Shown here: positions 42,182-51,044 of the stretch, in pieces | Layout of the letters: the number at the start of each line of letters is the position of its first letter | Numbering within the stretch: position 1 is the first letter of the stretch | DNA from: Nitrospira sp. | Lineage (GTDB): Bacteria > Nitrospirota > Nitrospiria > Nitrospirales > UBA8639 | Length of the DNA stretch: 64,000 nt | Direction of reading: 5' to 3' | Assembly (NCBI GenBank): GCA_024760505.1 | Contig: CP058931.1 | Span: 1,250,001 to 1,314,000 of the forward strand | The notes under the pieces: model-generated | Told to the model about the DNA's origin: nothing | Seen by the model: only the letters and a program-made list of their open reading frames with translations | Databases searched by the model: none | Program-made: the position numbers and the translations under genes

Positions 42182-43324
42182 GTGAACACGAGATCTTTTT
42201 GGAGAGAGATCTCGCTCCTGTTTATGTTTTCACTGCTTGGGGTTTTGGCGGTCTTTGCAGAGACCTCCAGTGTTGGACTTCAAGGATTTGCTCCTGCCCG
42301 CCCCGGATACGTCTATGCGTTCCCCCGGGATCATGGCAGTCATGAGCAATTTCAGACAGAGTGGTGGTATTTTACCGGACATCTGTCCAGCACGAATGGC
42401 CGACGGTTTGGGTACGAATTAACGTTTTTTCGTCGTGGAATTGACTCACCCGATGCCTGGAGTAATCCTTCTGCATGGGCCATGCGACACCTGTACTTGG
42501 CCCATTTCGCGTTAACCGACGAAGCGAATGAACAATTCCGGTTTGCCGAGAAGCTGAGTCGTGCCGGAATCAACAAGGCCGGAGCTGAAGGGGATCGGCT
42601 CCATGTGTGGATCGATCGGTGGTTGCTGAAGACGGTGGCACCCGATCATCGACAATTTCATTTACAGGCGCAGGCTCAAGATTTTTCCATTGATTTGACG
42701 CTCGAATCGAGTAAACCCCCCGTTATTCATGGCACAGACGGGGTGAGCCGGAAAGGCCTGGAGGCAGAGGCCACCTCCCATTATTATTCAATGACCCGAC
42801 TTCAGACCACTGGATCGGTGGTGGTACAGGGGGTGCCGCTGGCGGTCAACGGCGTAAGTTGGATGGATCATGAGTTTGGGTCTGCAGACCTCTCGGAGGG
42901 TCTCGTTGGATGGGATTGGTTCAGCCTGCAACTTGAAAATGATTATGACATCATGGCCTATAGGCTTCGCCGTGCGGATGGGACCTTTGATCCGGCATCC
43001 AGTGGAACTTTGGTGAGGCCAAATGGATCCTCGACATCCCTTTCCCTTGATGCGCTCAAGGTAAGCGTTCAAGAGCATTGGACGAGTCCGGCCAGTGGTG
43101 CACGGTATCCTAGTCAATGGACGTTATCTATTCCGTCTGAAAAGGTGGAGTTGAATATCTCTCCCAGAATGGCCAATCAAGAACTCGTAACCAGGAGAAG
43201 TACCGCTGTGACGTACTGGGAAGGAGCTGTGGATGTCACCGGGCTTTGGAAGGGAGAAAATATTCATGGCCAGGGCTATGTCGAACTGACCGGATATGCC
43301 GAACCGTACCGCCCATCACGATAA
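42182..43324 (+). CDS. exported CrtC/AttH-like (lipocalin-fold) protein
   Basis: I choose the GTG at 42182 because it gives a proper signal peptide (ISLLFMFSLLGVLAVFA); the frame is open from 42080. The 380-residue protein has the hydroxyneurosporene synthase/AttH pattern: FPRDHGSHEQFQTEWWYFTG, GRRFGYELTFFRRG and HLYLAHFALTDEA, then VSWMDHEFGSADLSEGLVGW and DWFSLQLENDYDIMAYRLR. The family includes CrtC carotenoid hydratase and secreted AttH-like proteins. In genomes it often sits beside MacB-like or ABC exporters, as it does here. A lipid- or isoprenoid-binding periplasmic role is plausible; the enzymatic reaction is not certain. Confidence 0.85.
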   Translation: MNTRSFWREISLLFMFSLLGVLAVFAETSSVGLQGFAPARPGYVYAFPRDHGSHEQFQTEWWYFTGHLSSTNGRRFGYELTFFRRGIDSPDAWSNPSAWAMRHLYLAHFALTDEANEQFRFAEKLSRAGINKAGAEGDRLHVWIDRWLLKTVAPDHRQFHLQAQAQDFSIDLTLESSKPPVIHGTDGVSRKGLEAEATSHYYSMTRLQTTGSVVVQGVPLAVNGVSWMDHEFGSADLSEGLVGWDWFSLQLENDYDIMAYRLRRADGTFDPASSGTLVRPNGSSTSLSLDALKVSVQEHWTSPASGARYPSQWTLSIPSEKVELNISPRMANQELVTRRSTAVTYWEGAVDVTGLWKGENIHGQGYVELTGYAEPYRPSR

Positions 43325-43348
43325 TGTGTGACTTCTTGACATTTGGCA

Positions 43349-44395
43349 ATGAAAATCCCTTTTAAAATGTCCCGAATGCTTGTGACCTGCATTGTGTCCC
43401 TGGCGCTCGGCTTGACAGCCTGCGGTCAACGAAGCGATACCATCGTGTCCATTGCCTTACATCCCACCAAACCCAACATTATATATGTGGCCACGGATGA
43501 GGCCGTATACAAGTCTTCCGATACGGGGGCCACATGGACCAGATTTGCGGGCGAATTAGCCCGGACCCGAGTGATTAGTCTTGCCCTTGACCCCCAACTG
43601 TCTGCCACCGTGTTTGCGGGAACGATGGGCGATGGGACCTATAAAAGCCCGGATGGGGGACGAACGTGGCATCCCTACAATTCCGGGATTCAGAAAGGCA
43701 CGATCTCCGCTATTGTCAATCAGATTGTGTTTAATCCTTTGGGGACGGAGATGGTGTATGCGGCAACAACTGTTGGGGTTTTTCGAAGCCTGGATGGCGG
43801 TCGACATTGGACTGAACGGATGCAAGGCATGACTGAGGTGAGTTTTGTGGTGACCCTGGCAATCGATCCTCAGCGTCCAAACGTTTTATATGCGGGAACG
43901 ACGGGAGGTGTCTATCGCACACTCAATGCCACGGAGAGTTGGGAAAAAGCCTCGACGGGCATGGTGGCCTCAGATGCCAAAATGGCTTCAATGGCGCTGG
44001 GAGTCAATGGAATCGTGGTTGATCCAACGAATAGTGACGTGGTGTATGCAGGGACCACGGATGGATTATATAAATCAACGGATCAGGCCGAACATTGGAC
44101 AAAGGCCGGAGGGAGCATTCAACACGCCTATATTAGTGCCATTCAACTGGATCCCACAAACCCGTCAATTTTATATATGGCAACAAGTGATCGGGTTCAA
44201 AAAAGTGAGGACGGAGGAAAAACCTGGCAACCGAAAATACAGGGATTGGAGGCTGCCAGTATTCGCAGTCTTCAGATGAGCCCCCTGGATTCCCGAACTC
44301 TGTATGTCGGCACGAATGGGGGAGGGCTGTACCGAAGCACGGATGCCGGAGAGTCCTGGAGCCGGTTACCTCTTACTCCGGCATCTGGTGACTAG
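43349..44395 (+). CDS. BNR/YVTN-type beta-propeller lipoprotein
   Basis: The ATG at 43349 gives 348 residues with a lipoprotein signal (LVTCIVSLALGLTAC). The rest is a beta-propeller of repeated units with BNR/Asp-box motifs: SSDTGATWTRFAG, SPDGGRTWHPYN, SLDGGRHWTERM, SEDGGKTWQPKI and STDAGESWSRLP, each alternating with IYVATDEAVYKS-type strands. Such proteins resemble YCF48/HCF136-like assembly factors and sialidase-like propellers. No catalytic residues are evident, so it is probably a binding or assembly scaffold outside the inner membrane. It begins 24 nt after the CrtC/AttH-like gene and is likely cotranscribed. Confidence 0.87.
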   Translation: MKIPFKMSRMLVTCIVSLALGLTACGQRSDTIVSIALHPTKPNIIYVATDEAVYKSSDTGATWTRFAGELARTRVISLALDPQLSATVFAGTMGDGTYKSPDGGRTWHPYNSGIQKGTISAIVNQIVFNPLGTEMVYAATTVGVFRSLDGGRHWTERMQGMTEVSFVVTLAIDPQRPNVLYAGTTGGVYRTLNATESWEKASTGMVASDAKMASMALGVNGIVVDPTNSDVVYAGTTDGLYKSTDQAEHWTKAGGSIQHAYISAIQLDPTNPSILYMATSDRVQKSEDGGKTWQPKIQGLEAASIRSLQMSPLDSRTLYVGTNGGGLYRSTDAGESWSRLPLTPASGD

Positions 44396-44459
44396 GTGAA
44401 TAGGAGCCACGGCGCTTTCCGTACAAAATCGGTTTTAGTGGTGTATACAGGAGCGAGGG

Positions 44460-45449
44460 TCATTGCCCTTTCCAGGAATCAGGAAGCAGGAACGAGAGGT
44501 CCATCATGAGTTTGCCTCCATACGTTGGGCCGAAGTCTTGGCCGCTTAATTGATCGTTCCATGTTTCGAACGTAAATGGGTGGGCACGGATCGCAATAGT
44601 CCAAAAGCTTTCCTCCAAGGAGTTTCCCTGGTTTCCATTAAACATTCCGGAATCAATGGTGGCCCCGATTTCGACCTCAAACAAGGGCCGAAATGTTTTC
44701 TCATCATACCAGCCATAGCTGAGGGAGCCTTGGGCGGCAAATGAATGATTGGCTAAATCATGGAACGCTGCGCCATTGGAAAGTCGCCCGGCCCTCACCA
44801 TTCCGGACAATCGGAGAGGTCTGAACATATCTGCGACCCAGCCATCATGTGTTCCGCTCAGATATTCGATGGTTTTCACAGGTGACCAGCGGCGAACACC
44901 CCCACGGGCAAAAAGTTCCTGATAGAGACTTCCCGTCTGTCCCCCGCCGCCAAGAAACAGTACCCGGCGTTGTCCCGGGATTTCTCCCCATCGGGTGAGT
45001 GAACCGGATATGGTAAAATCGGTCTCTTTTCGTTTCCCTCCAACCGGAACCTGAGGGATATCAAACAGGTGGTCATGGACGAAATCGTTTTGGAGGGATT
45101 CTGAAGGCTGATTTCTCGTAGGGCCAATTCCGAAGGTCAGATTGGTGCTCCATCCTTCGAGGGAATTTGACCAGTGGCGAGTCCAACTGGTGGTAATCAG
45201 ATTTAATCCGATGGTTTCCCGAATGCCATTAAACCGCTTCCCTTCCCCATTAAATTCAGTAAAGCGAAATATGGAGAGTCCGGTGGTAAGCACCGGCTCT
45301 TGATCGGGAAAGTCGAGCGCACCCCAATGAATTCCTGGCGCGGAACTTTCCGCCCTTGCCGGTTGTGGAAAAATCCACCAACTCAAGCAGGCGATCAGGA
45401 TCATGGAAACACTCAAAGATGAATGGAATACTCGGCAAGCCATAGGCAA
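44460..45449 (-). CDS. putative outer-membrane beta-barrel protein
   Basis: The 329-residue product has an N-terminal signal (MILIACLSWWIFPQPARA). The mature part is rich in alternating polar and aromatic strands (LTTGLSIFRFTEF, GWSTNLTFGIGPTRN, FEVEIGATIDSGMF, YGGKLMMDLSFLLP). The last residues, WKGQ, do not match the usual aromatic C-terminal signature of barrels. I do not recognise a named family. It lies convergent to the propeller lipoprotein gene, 64 bp away. Confidence 0.6.
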   Translation of the reverse strand: MPMACRVFHSSLSVSMILIACLSWWIFPQPARAESSAPGIHWGALDFPDQEPVLTTGLSIFRFTEFNGEGKRFNGIRETIGLNLITTSWTRHWSNSLEGWSTNLTFGIGPTRNQPSESLQNDFVHDHLFDIPQVPVGGKRKETDFTISGSLTRWGEIPGQRRVLFLGGGGQTGSLYQELFARGGVRRWSPVKTIEYLSGTHDGWVADMFRPLRLSGMVRAGRLSNGAAFHDLANHSFAAQGSLSYGWYDEKTFRPLFEVEIGATIDSGMFNGNQGNSLEESFWTIAIRAHPFTFETWNDQLSGQDFGPTYGGKLMMDLSFLLPDSWKGQ

Positions 45450-45612
45450 AGATGGGAAGTTTAATATCGTCGAGCGGTAGTTGGCTGATTTCTAGCACAA
45501 CGGAATGCCTTAGAACATTTTCCGTATTGTGGGGGATGACCCTACAGCAGGCTTACTCTCGAGTTGTCTAGGCGGATAGGACCTTTAGCGAGATCAACCG
45601 GGAGGGGGGAAT

Positions 45613-46005
45613 TCAGAAATCGAGAGCCTCGTTTACTTTTTCGACGAGTTCACGGAAATTACAGGGTTTGTCAATAATCGCATAGGCGCCAAGTCCCATG
45701 GCTTTGTGCTTGTGTATTTCGTCAATGACTCCACTGAGCAGGATGACCCGAGGGGTTCTGCCGTTCAAGGTTCCGTGGACTCGTTCCAACAAGGTCAGTC
45801 CACTCATAATTGGCATGTGATAGTCAGCCAGGACGAGATCGACTTCGTTTTCTTCTAACCACGCGAGTGCTTCGGCGCCATTTTCCGACTCGGCGCATTC
45901 AATTCCGGAGGATTCTAAGGCCCCCCGTACAGTTCGGCGGACGGCAGGCTCATCATCCACAATCAGCACATGTTTTCTCAGAGAGGGAGAACGTTTGTTC
46001 ACCAC
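45613..46005 (-). CDS. single-domain response regulator (CheY-like receiver)
   Basis: The 130-residue protein is one receiver domain: the acidic pocket in VLIVDDEPAVRR, the phosphoacceptor Asp in VDLVLADYHMPIMSG, the Ser in VILLSGVIDE, and the lysine in AIIDKPCNFRELVEKV. There is no output domain, so it must act by protein contact in a phosphorelay or chemotaxis-like pathway. Start is GTG at 46005 with GAGG 8 nt upstream. No histidine kinase is nearby. A possible operator lies about 85 nt upstream. Confidence 0.9.
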   Translation of the reverse strand: MVNKRSPSLRKHVLIVDDEPAVRRTVRGALESSGIECAESENGAEALAWLEENEVDLVLADYHMPIMSGLTLLERVHGTLNGRTPRVILLSGVIDEIHKHKAMGLGAYAIIDKPCNFRELVEKVNEALDF

Positions 46006-46463
46006 GATGTGTTCCTCGGAAACACCATAAGAACATTCAACTTTTTCTCGTATCGAGTTGGCTGTTCTTTTAGGGCAAGTGCACTCTATTGTTACATACG
46101 TAATGTGACTTGGGGAATACCCTCACCATATATCTTGTGTTAATTTTTATCAACTACACAATGATTAAATATTCGACAAAGTGATGAAAGTATTATTTGT
46201 CCATAGCGTATGACAATTTATGCATAGCTTACCAACAGGATTGCGCACAGCTTTGGTGAATTAAAAAGGTGAATCGACACTATGAATGATTTAGGACGAA
46301 AAAATGAGGTGACACTTCTGAGCTTTGGGGAGATTCAGAAGGTAGATTGTGCCGGATAGCAGGAATTTGCCACCTGGTTCATCGAAATATTTTTCAACCG
46401 GTATCCCTGGATAACGGCCTTGAATGGATACAGGACTGGTCAGTTCGATAGAAAGCGAAAGGC
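46006..46463. other. AT-rich intergenic region upstream of the receiver gene
   Basis: About 460 bp, with an imperfect inverted repeat at 46091-46109. I see no gene. The AT-rich 46140-46260 part could hold promoters for the receiver gene. Confidence 0.35.
46091..46109. promoter_or_regulatory. possible operator GTTACAT-N5-ATGTGAC
   Basis: The two 7-nt arms are inverted repeats with one mismatch, spaced by ACGTA. The site lies about 86-104 nt upstream of the receiver-protein start. No regulator can be assigned. Confidence 0.35.
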
Positions 46464-46949
46464 TTACACCTGGGCTTTTTGCAGACAGGATCCTGATAAT
46501 TGCGATTTGACTGATTCGTATATAGCACTTCCTGGAAGAAGTTCTATCCCTGGCATTCCGGACGCAATCGCCTGCTGTACAGCTACACGGGCGACTCTCA
46601 TGCGTGGGATAGTCTGGGATGGAAGTGCTTCTTGAAGAGCGATGAAAGTACCAGGAGGAATCTTGACGGAAAAGAGGTCGCCGTCAGGCGAGGAAAAAAT
46701 GAAGCATTCAATATTGGAAGACCCGACACGATAGGTCAACTTGAATGTGATGTTGTGGGGCTGTAGGGAGTCATCATCAGAGGGAAATTGCTGAAAGGTG
46801 CTTTCCACAATATCCTTGGATACGCCCGAGGGAATTCCTGGAATCCACTCTGGCATGGTTGAAAGGCCACGGTGACAGTAGCCCGTAGGGGTTTTCGCCA
46901 CTCGCCAGGTGACGCCTTCGATGAAAAATGACAGAATTCGTAAAGCCAT
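46464..46949 (-). CDS. hypothetical protein
   Basis: A 161-residue frame with ATG at 46949. The product has no signal peptide or membrane helix. It contains STMPEWIPGIPSGVSKDIVE, NITFKLTYRVGSSNIECFIF and IPPGTFIALQEALPSQTIPR, compatible with a small alpha/beta protein. No ribosome site is visible and no family is recognised. Codon use looks ordinary for the window. Confidence 0.45.
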   Translation of the reverse strand: MALRILSFFIEGVTWRVAKTPTGYCHRGLSTMPEWIPGIPSGVSKDIVESTFQQFPSDDDSLQPHNITFKLTYRVGSSNIECFIFSSPDGDLFSVKIPPGTFIALQEALPSQTIPRMRVARVAVQQAIASGMPGIELLPGSAIYESVKSQLSGSCLQKAQV

Positions 46950-47444
46950 CTTAATTTTAAGAAAAAATTTGAGCGTAATTCGTTTATGCAGGTCTATCGG
47001 CCGAATTACTTAATTCATTAGCATACTAGGGAAGCTGGGGCTCACGCAATTCCAGTCACTTTAGATTAGGATGGAAAGATAAAGTGTTTTGGTGAAAGAT
47101 GAGTCGAAAGGTTAAAAACCATTCTTATTTTTCGGTTAAGGACGTTCCCGGGATAGGAAGATCTCCAACAAGGAGTTTTCTCTATTTTATCAGAAAAGAG
47201 AGAAATTAACGGGTCTCTCTCCGTGAAGGCTCAATTTGTGGTATTTTAATTTTTCAATACGGTCGTCATATGCTAATTTTTCATTTGAAACAGGACCGTA
47301 CAGGAAAAAACTTCCCATTCTCATGTGAATGTTGGACAGGAAGCCGGGACCACGTAATTGTTGAGCTGGATTATTGGAAAACTTCTTATCGGGCTTATAA
47401 ACGCGCATCTTTACAATAGAGATGGTAATGAAGGGAACATCACT
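46950..47444. other. intergenic region upstream of the repeat-containing lipoprotein
   Basis: About 495 bp, AT-rich, without a gene I can support. AAGGGA 8 nt before 47445 is the only functional site seen. Confidence 0.35.
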
Positions 47445-48731
47445 ATGTCGAATCTAGGTTGTCGGCACATGAGAAACCTGATCGTTCTGCTTGGAGCGTT
47501 TAGTATTTCGTTGGGATGCGCTGGTGGTCCCAACGGGAATGAAGCCTATAAAAAGGAAGGGTTTCAGGTTACGCAACCAAGCCCGGGAACGAAAGTGGTG
47601 GTGCGCGGGAATCATGTAGCGGCCGTTAACCAGGCTTTGGGTTGGTTGAATAACCATCAATTACTGGTGGTCAATCGACAGGTTGTGCAAGAGGAGGGAG
47701 TTCCTGAATTTGCTTCTCGAAATGGGACGGAAGGGCAAGCTCAGGCTCTAGGGGGAGCTCGTAGGGCTGGGGCGACATTGGTGGTGTTTGTGCGCGTAGC
47801 CGAAACTTCGTTGAATTCCACAATAGAGCCCGTAAGTGGTGGATCTCCACCCATGAAAAATGTCGTCGTTGATGTTCGTGGAATGAATACCGGTGCAGGC
47901 GAGGTTGCCTTTGAAGGCAAGGCCTGGAGTTCTGACCCACTGGTAGTGTCTGAGGGGGTGATACAAGATTTGACCATTCTGGCCCTTGAACAGGCTTGGC
48001 AGAAACCAGCGTCCTCCCCCTCCGCGAAACAGGAGGTGAACGCAGAGAGTCCGAGCGAGCCTCCTGCTCCTCAGATGGCACCGGTTGCGGTCGGTTCCTC
48101 GAGCTCATCTCCCACAACTCAGTCGGCGACGGTCCTATTGGATTCGCCTAATCCAGACGCTGCTACCCAGTCAGAGCCGGGGCCGCCAACCGAGATGGCA
48201 CAAGAGCAGGTGACCCTCTTAACTGAACCGGTTGCTGAGGAAGTCACGCCCGCGTTTGATGTGGCGGCGCCGGTAGCGGTTGATTCCTCGAGCTCATCTC
48301 CCACAACTCAGTCGGCGACGGTCCTATTGGATTCGCCTAACCCAGGGGCTGCTACCCAGTCAGAGCCGGGGCCGCCAACCGAGATGGCACAAGAGCAGGT
48401 GACCCTCTTAACTGAACCGGTTGCTGAGGAAGTCACCCCCGCGTCCGATGTGGCGGAGCCGGTGGTTGCCGAAAATTCAGGGAACTCAGGCGATTCGTCC
48501 TTAGGACTTCAAGTCGCCAGTGGAGCCTTATCGATTTTGTATACGCCCTTCAAAGTGGTCTATGCCGGCGTGGGCGGGTTATTCGGAGGTTTTGTCTATC
48601 TGTTGACCGGAGGGAATGAACCGGCGGCTCAATCAGTTTGGGATGCCAGTCTCAAAGGCACCTACTATCTTACCCCGGACCATTTACAAGGCAACGAACC
48701 TGTTCGATTTAAGGGAGAGGCGACGCATTAA
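47445..48731 (+). CDS. lipoprotein with internal tandem duplication and C-terminal glycine-rich hydrophobic segment
   Basis: The start at 47445 has AAGGGA 8 nt upstream; 428 residues. The signal ends at a lipobox (FSISLGCAG). Residues 25-190 form a globular part (VNQALGWLNNHQLLVVNRQ, ATLVVFVRVAETSL, VVDVRGMNTGAGEVAFEGKA) that resembles proteins with a GNA1162- or CsgG-like periplasmic fold; this is a weak impression. A long Ser/Pro/Glu linker follows, in which a 63-residue unit is present twice. The C-terminus has a hydrophobic segment with glycines (FKVVYAGVGGLFGGFVYLLTGG), probably an amphipathic membrane contact, and ends with TYYLTPDHLQGNEPVRFKG. The stop overlaps the 3' end of the convergent phosphopantetheinyl transferase gene. 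Confidence 0.7.
   Translation: MSNLGCRHMRNLIVLLGAFSISLGCAGGPNGNEAYKKEGFQVTQPSPGTKVVVRGNHVAAVNQALGWLNNHQLLVVNRQVVQEEGVPEFASRNGTEGQAQALGGARRAGATLVVFVRVAETSLNSTIEPVSGGSPPMKNVVVDVRGMNTGAGEVAFEGKAWSSDPLVVSEGVIQDLTILALEQAWQKPASSPSAKQEVNAESPSEPPAPQMAPVAVGSSSSSPTTQSATVLLDSPNPDAATQSEPGPPTEMAQEQVTLLTEPVAEEVTPAFDVAAPVAVDSSSSSPTTQSATVLLDSPNPGAATQSEPGPPTEMAQEQVTLLTEPVAEEVTPASDVAEPVVAENSGNSGDSSLGLQVASGALSILYTPFKVVYAGVGGLFGGFVYLLTGGNEPAAQSVWDASLKGTYYLTPDHLQGNEPVRFKGEATH
48081..48458 (+). repeat. 189-bp in-frame tandem duplication
   Basis: Unit one spans about 48081-48269 and unit two 48270-48458. Both begin CCGGT(T/A)GCGGT and contain TCCTCGAGCTCATCTCCC and GACCCTCTTAACTGAACCGG. The copies differ at only a few bases, so the duplication is recent. 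It adds 63 residues of disordered linker. Confidence 0.85.
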
Positions 48732-49480
48732 TCTTTCCAATCCCAATACAACACTTCAACCGAATGGCATGCTACGGCGAGCGCACCGATGTGGGCCTGG
48801 CCGGGATTGATGCGAAAGAGTGAACAGCCGTTCCCCCGATTCGGTTCAGGTGTTGACCGCACGGTAGCCTTCACTCCGTCCTGGCCGAGTGCGATCTTAC
48901 ATTGAGCCATTCCACCCGATAATCCAATCCCCTGCATTTTGAGATATGCTTCCTTGCAGGTCCAGTAGGTCAAAAACTCTTGCGTCCGCTTGTCAGGTGA
49001 AAGGGTGGCAAGGTACGCAGCCTCTTGAGGAGAAAAATACCTTGTGGCGATATCCTGATCGCTGACATTCCGGTTTACCTGTTCCACATCAATACCCACA
49101 GCATGTTCAACCGTGAAGGCCAACAATGCCATTCCACTCGTATGAGAGACATTGAATTGTAATGATGGATGGGGTGGTTCGGTCAGAGAGGGTTTTCCTT
49201 GTAAGTTGTTCTCAAGCCGAATAGAAGCCGCAGGAGTTCCCGCATAGTGACCGATCAAATTTCGAAGAATGCCCCTGGTTGAAATAAATTGGTTTTGGTC
49301 GTGAGGAACCCGATATCGTTCTGCCCGTGCTCGTTCATCTTCAGAAAGGTCGGTGCGGTAGAGAGCAGCCTGGCGGGGTGACATCATGTCCAGATGAACC
49401 CGCCACACATGGACCATGCCTGGTGACAGGCTCCGAAAAATGTCAGGAGACGGACTAGCCCAGTGGGTGGAAGTCAACAT
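48728..49480 (-). CDS. 4'-phosphopantetheinyl transferase, Sfp type
   Basis: The 250-residue protein matches Sfp-type enzymes that load the CoA-derived phosphopantetheine arm on carrier proteins. It shows FISTRGILRNLIGHY, PSLQFNVSHTSGMALLAF, the magnesium-binding VGIDVEQVNR and FLTYWTCKEAYLKMQGIGL. Start at 49480 by length and family. The last four bases overlap the convergent lipoprotein gene. The 5' third of this gene is repeated at 55870-56200, where it is fused to another gene fragment. No polyketide or peptide synthetase lies nearby, so the likely target is an acyl carrier protein elsewhere. Confidence 0.9.
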   Translation of the reverse strand: MLTSTHWASPSPDIFRSLSPGMVHVWRVHLDMMSPRQAALYRTDLSEDERARAERYRVPHDQNQFISTRGILRNLIGHYAGTPAASIRLENNLQGKPSLTEPPHPSLQFNVSHTSGMALLAFTVEHAVGIDVEQVNRNVSDQDIATRYFSPQEAAYLATLSPDKRTQEFLTYWTCKEAYLKMQGIGLSGGMAQCKIALGQDGVKATVRSTPEPNRGNGCSLFRINPGQAHIGALAVACHSVEVLYWDWKD

Positions 49481-49530
49481 GAATCTCGGATGGATTGTAT
49501 CGGATGGATGGCTTGGCCGAAACCCTTTGT
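49197..49530. repeat. left arm of a direct repeat (5' part of the phosphopantetheinyl transferase gene)
   Basis: This 334-bp segment recurs in the same orientation at 55870-56200 (331 bp, a 3-nt deletion). In the last 90 bases (49441-49530 against 56111-56200) I count three mismatches. Similarity ends sharply at AACCCTTTGT on the right. Between the copies are IS30, a methyltransferase, a decayed multicopper oxidase and a CrtO-like gene. Confidence 0.88.
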
Positions 49531-49644
49531 CGAGTCTATGGCCCAGGATCAGCTCCTGGGTTCAATCGAAAGAGGAAATCCATCGGAGATTATGGATGGC
49601 TCTCACCCTATAAATGGGAATTTGGCGGTATGTTATGTTTGAAG

Positions 49645-50873
49645 TGCGGTTTCACCGGTCGCTGCAACATCTAATCTCTAATAATAGAGAGGAGGATGTT
49701 GAAAATGAAGCGGCGCCCAAGGATTTATTCCACAGAAGAACAAAAGGCATTAATGTGGGATCGCTGGAAGAACGGTGAATCCCTGGAGTCGATTGCGCGG
49801 TTATTTGATCGGCATCATCCGTCGATTGAACGTATCATTCGAGAGCATGGGGGGGATACGCCCGCCAGAGCGTCGACGATCATCATGCGCACTAACCCTG
49901 GCGGAGCGGGAGGAAATATCACGCGGCATAGCTACAGGTTGCTCCATTCGTTCCCTCGCAGCCTCTCTGAATCGTGCGCCTTCGACCATCAGTCGGGAAA
50001 TCAAACGCAACCATGGGCAAGGCGGTTACCGGGCAAGTCAGGCTGATCAGGCGGCCTGGGCTCGGGCCCATCGCCCCAAAACCTGTAAACTAGGAGAGAA
50101 CCGTGCACTGGCTCGAATCGTAGCCAGGAAGCTACAATTGGAGTGGTCACCCGAGCAGATTCCCAGTTGGCTTAAGCACACCTATCCGGACGACGAACGC
50201 TACCAGGTGTCCCACGAGACGATCTATAGGAGCCTATTCATCCAGGCACGTGGTGCCTTGAAGAAAGAGTTGTTGCAGCATTTGAGGCGCACACGAATGA
50301 TGCGTCGTTCACGCCACCACACACAAAAAACGGAGGAGCACGGCCGGATTACCGACACCGTATCGATCCGTGAGCGGCCTGCCTCTGCGGAAGACCGGGC
50401 CTTACCAAGGCACTGGGAGGGTGATCTGCTATTCGGTAGCCATAACCGCCAGATGGCGACGCTGGTCGAACATCATACACGCGACCTAATGCTGGTCAAA
50501 GTTGACAGCAAAGACACCGAGACGGTGATCAATGCCTTGATCAAGCAAGCGCATAAGTTACCTCGTGAGCTTTACAAGTCACTTACCTGGGACCGAGGCA
50601 AAGAGATGGCCGACCATAAACGCTTCACGCTGGCGACCGACATAAAGGTATACTTTTGTGATCCACACAATCCCTGGCAGCGAGGGTCCAACGAAAATAC
50701 CAATGGTCTGTTAAGGCAATACTTCCCGAAAGGAATGGATCTGTCGATAGTTCCACAAGCCAAGCTAAACGCCGTTGCACGGCGTCTCAACGAACGACCA
50801 AGAAAAACGTTAAACTTTGAAACACCTGCTGAACGATTTAACCCATGTGTTGCAGCGACCGGTTGAAACCGCA
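49645..50873 (+). mobile_element. IS30-family insertion sequence
   Basis: Terminal inverted repeats of 25-26 nt: left 49645-49669 begins TGCGGTTTCACCGGTCGCTG; right 50848-50873 is its reverse complement with one extra base. The element is filled by one transposase, which is frameshifted. I could not define a target duplication (AAG and ATC flank it). Confidence 0.85.
49705..50866 (+). pseudogene. IS30 transposase gene with a frameshift at a run of six G
   Basis: The first frame (start 49705, GGAGG 9 nt upstream) gives KRRPRIYSTEEQKALMWDRW and SIARLFDRHHPSIERIIREH. At CATGGGGGGATACG (about 49847-49860) reading must move forward by one base to continue with GGIRPPERRRSSCALTLAER. The main body has the IS30 features: the helix-turn-helix (SLNRAPSTISREIKRNHG), the DDE residues around HWEGDLLFGSHN, YFCDPHNPWQRGSNENTNGL and the end LNERPRKTLNF. 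One G fewer in the run would restore a single frame of about 386 codons. It is either inactivated or expressed through slippage at the G run. Confidence 0.82.
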
Positions 50874-51044
50874 ATCGAAAGTAGACATACGCCGGAATCT
50901 AATGGATGTGCCGCATAAACACAGTTTGGAACAGACGCTCCACAGCGTGCGTTTTTAGGCATTCCTCGCGTTGAAATCTGTGGACCGTTGCTCAGGTTCG
51001 CCGTTGGAGGGAATCGAAGGGCGAGGAACGGGGTGAAACCCCCT

